In this document: positions 52,471 through 62,490 of the stretch, piece after piece
How positions within the stretch are numbered: position 1 is the stretch's first letter
How the letters are laid out: every line of letters begins with the position of its first letter
DNA from: an uncultured bacterium
GTDB lineage: Bacteria; Cyanobacteriota; Vampirovibrionia; Gastranaerophilales; Gastranaerophilaceae
Assembly (NCBI GenBank): GCA_902788345.1
Contig: CADAJP010000005.1
Span: 106,781-170,780, forward strand
Direction of reading: 5' to 3'
DNA: 64,000 bases
Made by a program: the position numbers and the translations under genes
Notes under the pieces: generated by a model
Told to the model about the DNA's origin: nothing
The model's database searches: none
The model's input: only the letters and a program-made list of their open reading frames with translations

Positions 52471-54297
52471 TTATACAGCAACGGTTTCCTGTTTTTTAAA
52501 TTGCATTTCATAAAGAGCTTTGTATTGACCGTCAGGAATTTCCATTAGCTGTTCATGAGTTCCCAATTCAACAAGCTCACCCTCATTTATAACTGCAATT
52601 CTGTCAGCATTTTTAATAGTAGATAACCTGTGAGCAATAATAAATACTGTTCTGTTCTGCATCAAGTTATCCATAGCTTTTTGAACTATAGCTTCCGATT
52701 CGTTATCAAGAGCAGATGTTGCCTCATCGAGAATAACAATTGGGGCATTTCTTAACATAGCTCTTGCAATCGCAACCCTTTGTCTTTGACCGCCCGACAA
52801 TGTTAATCCGCGTTCTCCAAGCATGGTATCTAACCCTTCAGGAAGCTCTTTTATCATATCCTGCAAATGAGCAGATTCTATAGCTTGGGATAATTCATCC
52901 TCTGAAGCATTGAAATTGCCCATCATAATATTTTCTCTGATTGTACCGGAATACAAAAAATTATCCTGAAATACCATTGAAATATTCCGTCTTAAAGACT
53001 CGATGGTATAATCTCTTATATCGACATCATCAAATTTAATAGAACCGGATTTTACATCATAAAAACGAGGAATTAAATTTACCAAAGTTGACTTTCCACC
53101 GCCTGAATTACCGACAATTGCAAGTGTTTCATTTTTAGCAACCGTAAGATTTAAGTCCTTTAACACCAATTGATTCGGGATATATTCAAAATTTACATGT
53201 TCAAATTTAATTGAATCGTTAAAGCCGTTCATAACTTTTGCATTTGGTCTATCAACTATTTCAGGCTTTAAATCAAACAATTCAAATACCCTGCCCATTG
53301 CAACAAACAGATTCTGAATATTTGTGAGAGTATTACCTAATGTTTTAACAGGTTTATACAAAAGCAACAATGAAGTTACAAAAGATGCAAAACTTCCCGC
53401 AGTCATTTGACCTGAATTGATTAAATATGTACCAAAACCCAAGACAGTCGCAATACCGACAGAAGCTATCAAATACATTATAGGTGACATCCAACCGGCT
53501 CTTTTATATAGCGACATGTTTACATTGAATGAATCTATAGTTTGTTGTCTGAAATATTTATTTTGTCTGCCCTGAAGTGCATAGGCAGCCATAACTTTGT
53601 TACCTGAATATGTTTCATTTATATTGGTGGTAATATTTCCACCGATAACAAGGTTTTTATTAGAGGCATTTTTAATTCTTTTTCTAATTAATGCAACCGG
53701 AACAAATGCAACGCACAAGACTACAACACCAATGATGGCAAGTTTCCAGGAGCTGTATAACATAACCGCAATTAAACCTAAAGCACCAAAAAAGCTGGTT
53801 GTAATTGATTTAATTTGGTCTATTATACCCGCAGACGCCGTTTGAGGATCTCCCATATAACGAGAAATTATTATACCGGAAGAATTCTCATCAAAAAATT
53901 GCGGATGCATATGAACTAACCTTTCAAAAAGATCAAACTTCACATCATTTGTAATTCTTTGAGAAGTCCAAGTTGAAAGATAGCCGTTTAAGTATCTTAA
54001 AACGCCCTGCAATCCAGCAAATAAAACTACACCGAAAGGAAGTATAAAGGCCATTTGAATACTTGTAATAGCATAATGGTGTCCCAATAGTGTAAATTCA
54101 AACGCCTTACTGCCAATTACATAATCCATATACGGTTTCAGGGCAAATGCCGTTACACCATCCAATAAACCTAATGGAATAGCAACCAAAAATCCTAATG
54201 TTATTCTAAACCAATACGGTTTTATATATGGCCATATCCTAGACAATAACCATCCATACCTGAACGAGTTTTGAGCGGTTGTTGCTTCTAATTTCAT
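52471..54297 (-). CDS. ABC transporter, fused membrane and ATPase domains (MsbA-like)
   Basis: 608 aa half-transporter that works as a homodimer in the inner membrane. Six membrane helices occupy residues about 20-330. The ATPase has Walker A GNSGGGKST, a Q-loop MVFQDNF, signature LTLSGGQRQRVAIARAM, Walker B IVILDEATSALD and the switch histidine in IIAHRLST. MsbA-type members flip lipid A-core, and others move lipid-linked oligosaccharides, so it may serve the glycans or the lipid A made by lpxA. Convergent terminator follows. Upstream neighbour is ugd. Confidence 0.93.
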   Translation of the reverse strand: MKLEATTAQNSFRYGWLLSRIWPYIKPYWFRITLGFLVAIPLGLLDGVTAFALKPYMDYVIGSKAFEFTLLGHHYAITSIQMAFILPFGVVLFAGLQGVLRYLNGYLSTWTSQRITNDVKFDLFERLVHMHPQFFDENSSGIIISRYMGDPQTASAGIIDQIKSITTSFFGALGLIAVMLYSSWKLAIIGVVVLCVAFVPVALIRKRIKNASNKNLVIGGNITTNINETYSGNKVMAAYALQGRQNKYFRQQTIDSFNVNMSLYKRAGWMSPIMYLIASVGIATVLGFGTYLINSGQMTAGSFASFVTSLLLLYKPVKTLGNTLTNIQNLFVAMGRVFELFDLKPEIVDRPNAKVMNGFNDSIKFEHVNFEYIPNQLVLKDLNLTVAKNETLAIVGNSGGGKSTLVNLIPRFYDVKSGSIKFDDVDIRDYTIESLRRNISMVFQDNFLYSGTIRENIMMGNFNASEDELSQAIESAHLQDMIKELPEGLDTMLGERGLTLSGGQRQRVAIARAMLRNAPIVILDEATSALDNESEAIVQKAMDNLMQNRTVFIIAHRLSTIKNADRIAVINEGELVELGTHEQLMEIPDGQYKALYEMQFKKQETVAV

Positions 54298-54392
54298 TTT
54301 CGTACCTCTTATTTATCCATCTTTTCTACCAATATTATAATATAAAAATAGTACAGGCAGTAAAATTATTATCCCAAAAAATTTTCAAATAT

Positions 54393-55679
54393 TCAAGAAT
54401 TAACAGCTTTCCCTACACAATAATATTCAAATCCGATGTTATTAAGATTATTTTTTATATATAAATTTCTGCCGTCAAAGATTACCGGATAATTTAATTT
54501 TGATTTTATTATTTCAAAATCCGGATTTTTAAATTCATTCCACTCTGTTATGAGTAATAAAGCATCCGCATAATTTAAAGCATCATACATATTTGACGCA
54601 TAATTAATTTTAGAACCAAAAATTTTCTTTATGTTATCAACGGCTCTGGGGTCATAAACTGTGATTTTTGCACCTTTTTCGATTAAATCATTTATAACAG
54701 CAACAGAGGGAGCATTTCTTGTGTCATTTGTATTAGGTTTATAGCTTAACCCCCAAATTGCAAAAGTTTTCCCCGATAAATCAGTTCCGAATCTATCCGT
54801 AATTTTTTGCAGGAACAAAGTTATTTGTAATTTATTTCTTTTATTTACAGCCTTTAGAATATCGGCACTCACACCAAGTTCTGAAGCTGTATATATCAAT
54901 GCATTAACATCTTTCGGAAAACAACTTCCGCCATAACCAAGCCCAGCAGATAAAAAACCTTCACCAATTCTTGAATCCGCACTAATCCCTTCCTTTACCA
55001 TTTCTATATTTGCACCTGATTTTTCGCAAATCTGTGCGATTTCGTTCATGAATGATATTTTTGCAGAAAGGAATGTATTTGCCGCATATTTTGTAATTTC
55101 CGCAGATTTTGAATCCATAACTATAATATTTTTACAAAATTTCCCATAAATTTCTTTCAAAACATTTACTGCATCAACAGAATTTGAACCTAAAATAATT
55201 CGTTCAGGGTGCATAAAATCATTCAAAGCAGAACCCTGTCTTAAAAACTCCGGATTATACACCACACTGCAACCCTTTAAAATATTTTGAATTTTATCGG
55301 TTGTACCAACCGGAACAGTAGATTTCAAAACAACAATTTTATTTTTTAATAATAACCCTGAAATATATTCCACCACCCCGTAAACATTTCTCAAATTTGC
55401 GGAACCATCTTCATTCTGAGGAGTATCTACAGTTATATAAATAATATCAGATTTTTCCACAGCCATTTTTATATCATTTGTAAAAAATAATCTTGAAATC
55501 TTTATATTTCGATTAATAATGTCTTCAAGACCGTACTCATAAATTGGGATAACACCGTTATTTAGACTATTAATCTTATCAATATCGCTATCTGCACATA
55601 TAACCTGATGCCCCGCATCAGAAAGACAAACTCCGGTTGTTAATCCTACATAACCTGTCCCAATAATTGTAATTTTCAT
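54393..55679 (-). CDS. ugd: UDP-glucose 6-dehydrogenase
   Basis: 428 aa. The NAD site MKITIIGTGYVGLTTGVCLSD opens the protein, followed by VDTPQNEDGSANLRNV, STVPVGTTDK, NPEFLRQGSALNDFMHPERI, KYAANTFLSAKISFMNEIA and the catalytic Cys253 in LGYGGSCFPKDV; the C terminus binds UDP (IWGLSYKPNTNDTRNAPSV). It oxidises UDP-glucose to UDP-glucuronate in the cytoplasm. The gene is divergent from a UDP-glucuronate epimerase, so together they make UDP-glucuronate and UDP-galacturonate for surface glycans. Confidence 0.95.
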   Translation of the reverse strand: MKITIIGTGYVGLTTGVCLSDAGHQVICADSDIDKINSLNNGVIPIYEYGLEDIINRNIKISRLFFTNDIKMAVEKSDIIYITVDTPQNEDGSANLRNVYGVVEYISGLLLKNKIVVLKSTVPVGTTDKIQNILKGCSVVYNPEFLRQGSALNDFMHPERIILGSNSVDAVNVLKEIYGKFCKNIIVMDSKSAEITKYAANTFLSAKISFMNEIAQICEKSGANIEMVKEGISADSRIGEGFLSAGLGYGGSCFPKDVNALIYTASELGVSADILKAVNKRNKLQITLFLQKITDRFGTDLSGKTFAIWGLSYKPNTNDTRNAPSVAVINDLIEKGAKITVYDPRAVDNIKKIFGSKINYASNMYDALNYADALLLITEWNEFKNPDFEIIKSKLNYPVIFDGRNLYIKNNLNNIGFEYYCVGKAVNS

Positions 55680-55803
55680 TCATCACCCTTCCTGAATATA
55701 AAAAATTATACAACAAATTATTTATTATTATAAACATTCATTCTACACGAAAATAGACAAAAATTTCAGGTTATTATAAAATTATTGAAAAGGATTTGTT
55801 GGT

Positions 55804-56748
55804 ATGAATATACTTATTACAGGCGGAGCAGGATTTATAGGCTCATCCCTTACAGAAAAATTATTGAAAGAAAATAATATAATTGTTATTGATAATTTTG
55901 ACGATTACTATGATCCAAAACTCAAAGAACAAAATATAAGTAATTTTATAAAAAATCGAAATTATAAATTATACAGAGGAAGTATTTGCAATTTTGAATT
56001 GTTAAAAGAAATATTTTCACAAAATCATATAGATGCTGTTATTCATTTAGCCGCATGTGCAGGAGTGAGAAATTCCTTTATAAATCCGCTAAAATATGTC
56101 AAAACAAACGTTGAAGGAACAGTTAATATTTTAGAAAACATGAAAAACTATAATGTTAAAAAGATAGTTTTTGCTTCATCATCTTCTGTATATGGAAACT
56201 GCTGCGAAGATAAATTCAATGAAGATTTAGTTTTAGGTAAACCCATTTCGCCCTATGCTTCGACCAAACTGGCAGGCGAACAATTATTATACACATATTC
56301 AAACGCATACGATATAAGTGCAATTTGCCTTCGTCTTTTTACTGTTTACGGTCCTAAACAAAGACCGGATCTTGCAATAAGAAAATTCTGCGAACTTATG
56401 AAACAGGATAAACCTGTTTGTGTTTACGGAGATGGAACAACAATTAGAGATTACACTTATATAGATGATGTGGTAAACGCATTTTGTTCTGCCATAAATT
56501 ATGACAAAACAAAATACGAAATTATAAATGTTGGCGGTAATCACCCTGTAACCCTCAATGAAATGATTAAAACTCTTGAAAAAGTAACAGGTAAAAAAGC
56601 TAAAATTGAAACCATGCCACTGCCTATAGGAGATGTAAATAAAACAGCAGCGGACATTACAAAGGCACAGAAGTTATTAAATTATAACCCCCAAACCTCA
56701 ATTGAAGACGGAATAAAAAAGTTTTATGAAAGTATGATTTCAATATAA
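55804..56748 (+). CDS. NAD-dependent sugar epimerase, UDP-glucuronate 4-epimerase-like
   Basis: 314 aa short-chain dehydrogenase/reductase: GGAGFIGSSL for NAD, the SSSSVYG segment and the catalytic Tyr151-x-x-x-Lys155 in SPYASTK. FFTVYGPKQRPDLA-type text (RLFTVYGPKQRPD) is typical of uronate epimerases rather than of GalE. It would turn UDP-glucuronate into UDP-galacturonate. AAAAGGA lies before the ATG. Its divergent partner ugd makes the substrate. UDP-glucose or other epimerase activity cannot be excluded. Confidence 0.87.
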   Translation: MNILITGGAGFIGSSLTEKLLKENNIIVIDNFDDYYDPKLKEQNISNFIKNRNYKLYRGSICNFELLKEIFSQNHIDAVIHLAACAGVRNSFINPLKYVKTNVEGTVNILENMKNYNVKKIVFASSSSVYGNCCEDKFNEDLVLGKPISPYASTKLAGEQLLYTYSNAYDISAICLRLFTVYGPKQRPDLAIRKFCELMKQDKPVCVYGDGTTIRDYTYIDDVVNAFCSAINYDKTKYEIINVGGNHPVTLNEMIKTLEKVTGKKAKIETMPLPIGDVNKTAADITKAQKLLNYNPQTSIEDGIKKFYESMISI

Positions 56749-56893
56749 TTTCAGGCAAAGCTTCAGAAAATATTTTTGATTTACTGTAATCTTCTTTTAA
56801 GTAATTTTGAATATTAATTGAACAATAATCATGTTTAGTATACATTGTAGATGGTACTAGGTGGATTATTAATTAAAAAGGAGAAAGATTAAT

Positions 56894-57919
56894 ATGAAAA
56901 AAATGTTAAAAGGTCTTTGTGTACTATCACTACTGGTATTATTCTCACCAAATGTAGATGCAGCGGGAATGATTAAAGATTATCACGCATACAGAATAAA
57001 AAACCAAAACATTAGAAAGGTTGTACCTGTTGTAGATAATATTTTAACCAGAGAGGCCGATGTAAAGAAACTTGCAAGAAATGCATACTATGCATCATAC
57101 GGGGATGAACATTATTATATGAAATTCTATCCTGCTTTGCTGGATACAGATGTATATATTGTAACAGATGCCTCATATGACAAGGAAAACAATGATGTTA
57201 TAGAATTCTTTAAGAGCCAAAATTACATATATGAAAATCTTGAAGATAAAGAAGCTTATAAAGAATATAAGTTTGATTTTGTAGATTATGCAAGATCAGG
57301 TGAATTAGACGGATTATTTACTCTTCCTGACGGTTTAAAACCACTTAAAAAAGGTATGAGCAAATTAAATGATAAAATGTCAAAAGGAAATGAAAAAACT
57401 TCAGCTATTCCATATTCTGAAGACAACGATCCAATCGATTTAACTTGTATTGATTCGCAAGAATTTTATAATTCAGAAGCTAATGTTACGGTTACAATCA
57501 ATGAATACCGTTTAAAAAACAAAGAAAATAAATATGTACATGCATTTGAATACATTGTTAAAAATAATTCAAATTCTGATATAAAAGTCGAAAAGGTTTA
57601 CTCAGAAAGACTTGCAGGATTGAAAGATGTAACAACATCAACATTTGTTGATTTAGACAGACTTGATTTGGCTGATAACCTTGCTGTTCCACTCGCTTTT
57701 GTTACAGGCGGAGCTTCTTTAGGCTTTACCGTTGCAAACAATGTAAGACTGGGAATGGTTATTAAAGAAGCTACAAGATTTGCTCATTCATTACCTGAAA
57801 ATTATGACTTGAAAGCAAATTCTTCAATGAGAATACTTTGTTTAAAATTTAAAGAAGATCCGAAGCCGCTTCAATTTACAGTAAATAAACAGGGTAGAAC
57901 ATATAGTTTTACATATTAA
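56894..57919 (+). CDS. Secreted protein, unknown
   Basis: 341 aa with a signal peptide (LCVLSLLVLFSPNVDAAG) and AAGGAGAAA before the ATG. The mature part is helical then strand-rich: LAGLKDVTTSTFVDLDR, a small hydrophobic segment (LAVPLAFVTGGASLGFTVANNV) and a conserved-looking end RILCLKFKEDPKPLQFTV. It is a single-gene unit ended by a very strong terminator. Location periplasm or outer surface inferred; no family recognised. Confidence 0.75.
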   Translation: MKKMLKGLCVLSLLVLFSPNVDAAGMIKDYHAYRIKNQNIRKVVPVVDNILTREADVKKLARNAYYASYGDEHYYMKFYPALLDTDVYIVTDASYDKENNDVIEFFKSQNYIYENLEDKEAYKEYKFDFVDYARSGELDGLFTLPDGLKPLKKGMSKLNDKMSKGNEKTSAIPYSEDNDPIDLTCIDSQEFYNSEANVTVTINEYRLKNKENKYVHAFEYIVKNNSNSDIKVEKVYSERLAGLKDVTTSTFVDLDRLDLADNLAVPLAFVTGGASLGFTVANNVRLGMVIKEATRFAHSLPENYDLKANSSMRILCLKFKEDPKPLQFTVNKQGRTYSFTY

Positions 57920-57936
57920 AAACATATATTAAAAAG

Positions 57937-57975
57937 TATCGGGTTGAGTATTTATTACTCAACCCGATATTTTTT
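57937..57975 (+). terminator. Strong intrinsic terminator
   Basis: TATCGGGTTGAGTA and TACTCAACCCGATA, a perfect 14-bp stem with loop TTTAT, followed by six T's. Confidence 0.95.
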
Positions 57976-58037
57976 AACTAAATTTCTGCTTAAAATTATT
58001 CAACTGAAATTATGGTCTTTGACATTTATGGATTTTA

Positions 58038-59015
58038 CTATTCTGCATCTTCATCCATATTCTTTAAATATAATTCTTCAATAAATACGCAAACATCTGC
58101 AGCTATTGCAGGAGCAAAAATTGCACCGACAGCTCCAAAGTATTTTGCGCAAACAAATAAGAATATGTAAATAACTATCGGATGCAAATCCATAAATTTG
58201 CCGAAAACATAAGGTTTTACAACATTATTTTCAACGATTTGTGCGATTAAGAAAATCACAGCTGTTAATATAACAATTGTCCATCCCAGCTTATATACTA
58301 CAGCTAAACAAACAATTAAAGCAATCGCAGGTCCGACAATAGGGACAATATCTAAAACAGCGGAAACACAACCCAATACAACGGCAGAATCAACTTTTAG
58401 TATTAAAAGACCAACAATCACTATCAAACCAACACTTGCGGAAGCGATAAATTGACCTGATACAAATCTGCTGAGTTTTTGTTCTGAAATTTCATATATT
58501 TCTTTTAATCTTTCTCTTGATTTTTTAGGGAAAAATCTTAAAACTGCATTTATAAGTTTATCCCTATCTACCATTAAGAAGTATGTGAAAATCATTGCAA
58601 CAAATAAATATAATCCGCCTTTGGAAATACTTGTAATAGATGCAACAAGACCGCCGGATTTTGTAAATTCCTCAACAACCGGCGAAGTCATAATATAATC
58701 TTTCACCTGATCAACATATTGAGGATATTGAGCTGCTAAATGTACTATTTCTTTCCCGCCAATAATTATTATTGGCAAAAACATAAGTAACAGACCACCC
58801 ACAAAACCCCCAAAGACAATAGCGGCTGCAAGATTTCTATTACATTTTTTCTCCAGTTTATCAACCAACGGATTTAATGCACAAGCTATAACATAAGTTA
58901 CAAACAGCATTAATGCAATATCCGTTATTGTAAAAAGACAGATAATATAAACAATAACGCCCAGCAAAAATATAATATTTTGCGAATTACCAATTTTTTG
59001 CAACATATTTCCCAT
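58038..59015 (-). CDS. AI-2E family (YdiK/PerM-like) membrane transporter
   Basis: 325 aa from ATG 59015, where AGGAGAA sits 7 nt upstream; the longer frame to 59045 has no such site. Eight or so hydrophobic segments with the family pattern: NPLVDKLEKKCNRNLAAAIVF, a periplasmic loop with PQYVDQVKDYIMTSP, MIFTYFLMVDRDKLINAVLRFFP, GQFIASASVGLIVIVGL, VLDIVPIVGPAIALI and ENNVVKPYVFGKFMDLHPI. Members export small molecules or pump ions. The substrate is not indicated. Divergent from the AsmA-like gene. Confidence 0.9.
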   Translation of the reverse strand: MGNMLQKIGNSQNIIFLLGVIVYIICLFTITDIALMLFVTYVIACALNPLVDKLEKKCNRNLAAAIVFGGFVGGLLLMFLPIIIIGGKEIVHLAAQYPQYVDQVKDYIMTSPVVEEFTKSGGLVASITSISKGGLYLFVAMIFTYFLMVDRDKLINAVLRFFPKKSRERLKEIYEISEQKLSRFVSGQFIASASVGLIVIVGLLILKVDSAVVLGCVSAVLDIVPIVGPAIALIVCLAVVYKLGWTIVILTAVIFLIAQIVENNVVKPYVFGKFMDLHPIVIYIFLFVCAKYFGAVGAIFAPAIAADVCVFIEELYLKNMDEDAE

Positions 59016-59103
59016 ATACTTTCTCCTATTACAGTATTTGACCATTTCTTAATTCATATGATAAATTATATCACAAAAATATTTTTATGTAATAATGTAT
59101 AAC

Positions 59104-61713
59104 ATGGATTTGAAAAAAATATTAAAAATAACATTCTGCACAATACTTACTTCCGCAATTTGCTTATATCTCGGAATAGTATTTTTATTGCCTCAAATAA
59201 TTAACAGCAAAACAGTTATAAATGAACTGGAGTTATTAATTAATAAGAAAACAGGTATTGAAACTAATATTAAAGGATTAAAATTAGCAATATCTCCTGC
59301 ACTTGTTTTCGATTTGAATGTTGAAAGTATTTATGCAAAAAATAACAATACTACCGTTGCAGATATAAAAAATGTTTCTGTAAGCTATAAATTACTACAA
59401 AATCATCTGGCATTAGTAAGTGCAAATAGCATATACATTGATGCAAACATTTTAAAACAATTTAAAAAAGCACCTAAAAAGAAAAGTAAGGCTAATTTTG
59501 AACTTAACAAGCTCCCTGAGATTCATATACAAAATTTAGCATTAAACTCTGATAAATTAAATCTTAAAGCACAGAATATAAACACAGAAAATGGCGTTAT
59601 ACACATAAATGCAGATATAAAATCACCAAACCTTAAAGGAACATTAAAATTAGGATATTCCGGTTCGCTGAGAGTTGTAGAAAACGAACTTAAAGCCGAA
59701 CAATTTGAAATAACACTCGGCAATTCGCATTTATATATAAACGGAATGCTGCTTGATAAAAATAAAAAACCAAACTTTGATATAAAAGGTGAAAAACTTC
59801 CGGCTTCAGAAATCATGCCGGCACTATTACATTTTCAAAAATCTCTTGATCCTTCAAAAAAGTTTATAGAGAATTTTAAAAATTTTAAAGGAACCGCTAG
59901 TGTTGATTTGAAATTTAATAAAGATGGATTTTGGGGAAAATGCGTTGGGCACAACCTTGCAGCAAATGCCGTATGGTTTGACATTCCACTATATTTTAAA
60001 GAAGCAGTTTTCAATTTCAGGGGACAAACAATCGACTCGGTTGCTGAAGGTATATTAGGAAAAGAAAAAGTTATACACACTCTTGATATTACAGATTTGT
60101 TAAATCCTCAAAAAAAATTAGTTGTCGGAACGATGAAAACAACACTTACCAAAAAATTCGATTATGTTCCGAACCTTACTGTACTAAAAAATGTTAATGT
60201 GGGCTTGGTTTACAAAATAAAAAACAGAAAACCTGATGTGTATTACAACATAGACATCCCTGCAAACAGTGATTTAATATACAATTCTTTTTATTTGGGC
60301 TTAAGAGATTATCAAAGAAAAATATACGGTAATACTTTTAAAGATGATAATGACCTGTATATAAAAAAATATAAATATTATTATTTAGACTCTAACAAAG
60401 AAAATGTTATTATATCCGGAGATGGTCTGTTTATAAAAAATATTGATAAAATCGATCCTGATAAATTTGTTCCGCAATATATAACCATTCATACAAACGG
60501 ATATGCACCAATCTCTGTTACCGGTTCTTTTGGAGAAAAAGTAAGAGACGGAGAATTTAAAGGTAATTTGAAATACGATTTTAATCATAATCAGGTATTG
60601 GGAAGCTTTGACATAATAAAAGCAAGACATAAGGCATTCAAAATTGACAAAGCACACGTAACGGCGAAAGACGGATTATTAAATGTAACATCAGAGGGAA
60701 CATTTAAAGGTGAAAAATATACTGCCGAACTTAATGCAAAAAACAATATTAATGGCGACACATTAGTATATAATATGAAGTTGTTTTTAGACAAGCTTAT
60801 TATTGAAACAAACCCTGATGCCGATACAAATAAAAATAAAAAAATCAGAAAAATAGATTCAAAAGAAATTTCAAAAAAAGTTAAAGATGTTGCTATCACG
60901 ATTAATAATTGGGAAATAGCAATTAATGAAATTAAGAGAGATAAGTTTGTACTCCAGAATGTAAAACTGTTTGGCAGTATGAAGAATAATATATTTGATT
61001 TCAAGATGAAGGAACTAAATTTTGCAGACGGAACAATTAATGCAAACGGTCTTTATAATTTTGTCAATAACACATCAAAAATGACATTTGAGGCTAAAAA
61101 TATCAATTCAAATAAAGTAGCAGAGATGACCCTTAACCTTCAGGATCAAATAGAAGGAACAGCTAATGCCAAAGTAGAGCTTGATGCAAAAGATATGTTC
61201 AGATTTATAGATGCACATACTACATTTGAAGTTTTTGAAGGATTTTTACCAAGACTCGGTGATAAAGAATTCATGTTCAAAAATACAAAATACAAAATAT
61301 CTGATATAACAAATTTTGATTTATCACAAAAAGATCTTATGAAGGACGATATAAAAGGTTCATTAGATGTTCATAATACGGAAATAAAAAATATCCACAT
61401 TACAACATGGCATGAATTATCAGCAATGTATTTGGAAGGCAATTACGAAATGGAAAAACAGTATGCGGATTTGCATTTGTTCTGGCACTACAGCAAAGAA
61501 GCACCAAAAGGAATAAGAATATTTTATGTTCCGTTAAGTTTAATTTTAAAAGTAGTATTCAGACCTGAACATTCAAAAGAACTGTATAAATCTCAGTTGT
61601 CGCAGATTCCTTGCATTAAAGATGATGACAAGAATTCAAGATATTACAGAATTCATTTAAAAGGCGACATCAACCACGGCAAGACAAATCTGGAATTAAA
61701 AGAAATAAGATAG
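59104..61713 (+). CDS. AsmA-like periplasmic protein
   Basis: 869 aa from ATG 59104. An earlier ATG at 59095 is less likely because TG-n-AATAAT ends at 59096, placing transcription start at the second ATG. One N-terminal membrane helix (TFCTILTSAICLYLGIVFLL) is followed by repeats of beta strands as in AsmA/DUF748-type proteins: LEINKK-like ELLINKKTGIETNIKGLKLAISPALVFDL, IYIDANIL, a long middle and a C-terminal part (ANGLYNFVNNTSKMTFEAKN, GTANAKVELDAKDM). Such proteins form hydrophobic grooves thought to carry lipids between membranes. No partner gene adjacent. Confidence 0.8.
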   Translation: MDLKKILKITFCTILTSAICLYLGIVFLLPQIINSKTVINELELLINKKTGIETNIKGLKLAISPALVFDLNVESIYAKNNNTTVADIKNVSVSYKLLQNHLALVSANSIYIDANILKQFKKAPKKKSKANFELNKLPEIHIQNLALNSDKLNLKAQNINTENGVIHINADIKSPNLKGTLKLGYSGSLRVVENELKAEQFEITLGNSHLYINGMLLDKNKKPNFDIKGEKLPASEIMPALLHFQKSLDPSKKFIENFKNFKGTASVDLKFNKDGFWGKCVGHNLAANAVWFDIPLYFKEAVFNFRGQTIDSVAEGILGKEKVIHTLDITDLLNPQKKLVVGTMKTTLTKKFDYVPNLTVLKNVNVGLVYKIKNRKPDVYYNIDIPANSDLIYNSFYLGLRDYQRKIYGNTFKDDNDLYIKKYKYYYLDSNKENVIISGDGLFIKNIDKIDPDKFVPQYITIHTNGYAPISVTGSFGEKVRDGEFKGNLKYDFNHNQVLGSFDIIKARHKAFKIDKAHVTAKDGLLNVTSEGTFKGEKYTAELNAKNNINGDTLVYNMKLFLDKLIIETNPDADTNKNKKIRKIDSKEISKKVKDVAITINNWEIAINEIKRDKFVLQNVKLFGSMKNNIFDFKMKELNFADGTINANGLYNFVNNTSKMTFEAKNINSNKVAEMTLNLQDQIEGTANAKVELDAKDMFRFIDAHTTFEVFEGFLPRLGDKEFMFKNTKYKISDITNFDLSQKDLMKDDIKGSLDVHNTEIKNIHITTWHELSAMYLEGNYEMEKQYADLHLFWHYSKEAPKGIRIFYVPLSLILKVVFRPEHSKELYKSQLSQIPCIKDDDKNSRYYRIHLKGDINHGKTNLELKEIR

Positions 61714-61742
61714 TTATTAAATGTTATTTTCAAATAATTTCA

Positions 61743-61883
61743 TTATGCCACCCCATTTAGACTGTTATCATTATCTTCATTGTTTTTTAGCATATCTGAT
61801 ATGACTCTTGCTATTTCTACAATGGCAACTCTTAATGCCTCTTTGCCGGCTATCGTTGCGACTTGCAATAGAATTTTTTGCAT
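61743..61883 (-). CDS. 46-aa peptide with a strong ribosome site, unknown
   Basis: AAAGGAGGAAAA lies before the ATG, the best ribosome site in the window, so translation is likely although the protein is short. It starts MQKILLQVATIAGKEALRVA, an amphipathic helix without a clear membrane span, continues VEIARVISDML and ends in an acidic Asn/Asp-rich tail (NNEDNDNSLNGVA). Nothing is beside it on the same strand. It might be a peptide toxin, a regulator or a leftover of a mobile element; family unknown. Confidence 0.6.
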   Translation of the reverse strand: MQKILLQVATIAGKEALRVAIVEIARVISDMLKNNEDNDNSLNGVA

Positions 61884-62041
61884 AATAATTTTCCTCCTTT
61901 TATTTTATATACTAAAAAGAACACAATATTTATATAAAACATTTGTTACATCTTATTTTATCATTTATAAATTGAAAAATTTTGATATTAATTTTTTTTA
62001 TTTAAAATAATAATTTTTATAAAATAAATTTTAGGTCAGCC

Positions 62042-62110
62042 TGTAGGGTAGACTTCAGTCTACCGATATATTTTGGTTGACTAAAGCTTGTAGGGTGCAA
62101 TTTTTTGCAC
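62042..62110. repeat. Repeat unit with two hairpins
   Basis: TGTAGGG occurs at 62042-62048 and 62089-62095. The first is followed by the hairpin GGTAGACT-TC-AGTCTACC (62047-62064), the second by GTGCAA-TTTT-TTGCAC (62095-62110). The pattern TGTAGGGTnnnCTTCAGnnnACC is typical of interspersed palindromic repeats in many genomes. Confidence 0.55.
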
Positions 62111-62147
62111 AAATACACAAAAAAGGGGTGGGTTATGGGATTGTCTT

Positions 62148-62242
62148 GGATTTGCTCCACGCTCACAGAGTTTTGTTTTCGGTACTTCGTACCTGTCAAC
62201 AAAATCTGTTCGCTATCCGGCATAAATGCCGTGCGCAAATCC
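62148..62242. other. Predicted three-stem fold
   Basis: Outer stem GGATTTGC (62148-62155) / GCAAATCC (62235-62242) encloses a long hairpin CAGA-G-TTTTGTT / AACAAAA-TCTG topped by GGTAC-TTC-GTACC (62181-62193), and a second hairpin GGCAT-AA-ATGCC (62219-62230). This makes a three-way junction. No ORF explains it. Confidence 0.5.
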
Positions 62243-62490
62243 GCTCGAACTCCACTGTACATAGACATGCAGGTTGATATATATAAACAGTTAGTATGAT
62301 TCTTTTATATGGTGACGACGGAAAACGAACCCGAAAATCTGATTATTAACTCCCAGACTGGGTTTTATCTGTTCGCGGTTTTGATTTTCTGCGAACCCAA
62401 AATTATAAAACAGACAGTTTGCAATTTTTGGGATAGTTACACTTCATAGTTTTAAATATTAACAACTGTAAACTATTCAGTAACTACCTA

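Noticed and set aside
62017..62299. Three ORFs of 64 to 83 codons around 62100
   Set aside because: They overlap each other on both strands in a region of hairpins and repeats and lack ribosome sites.
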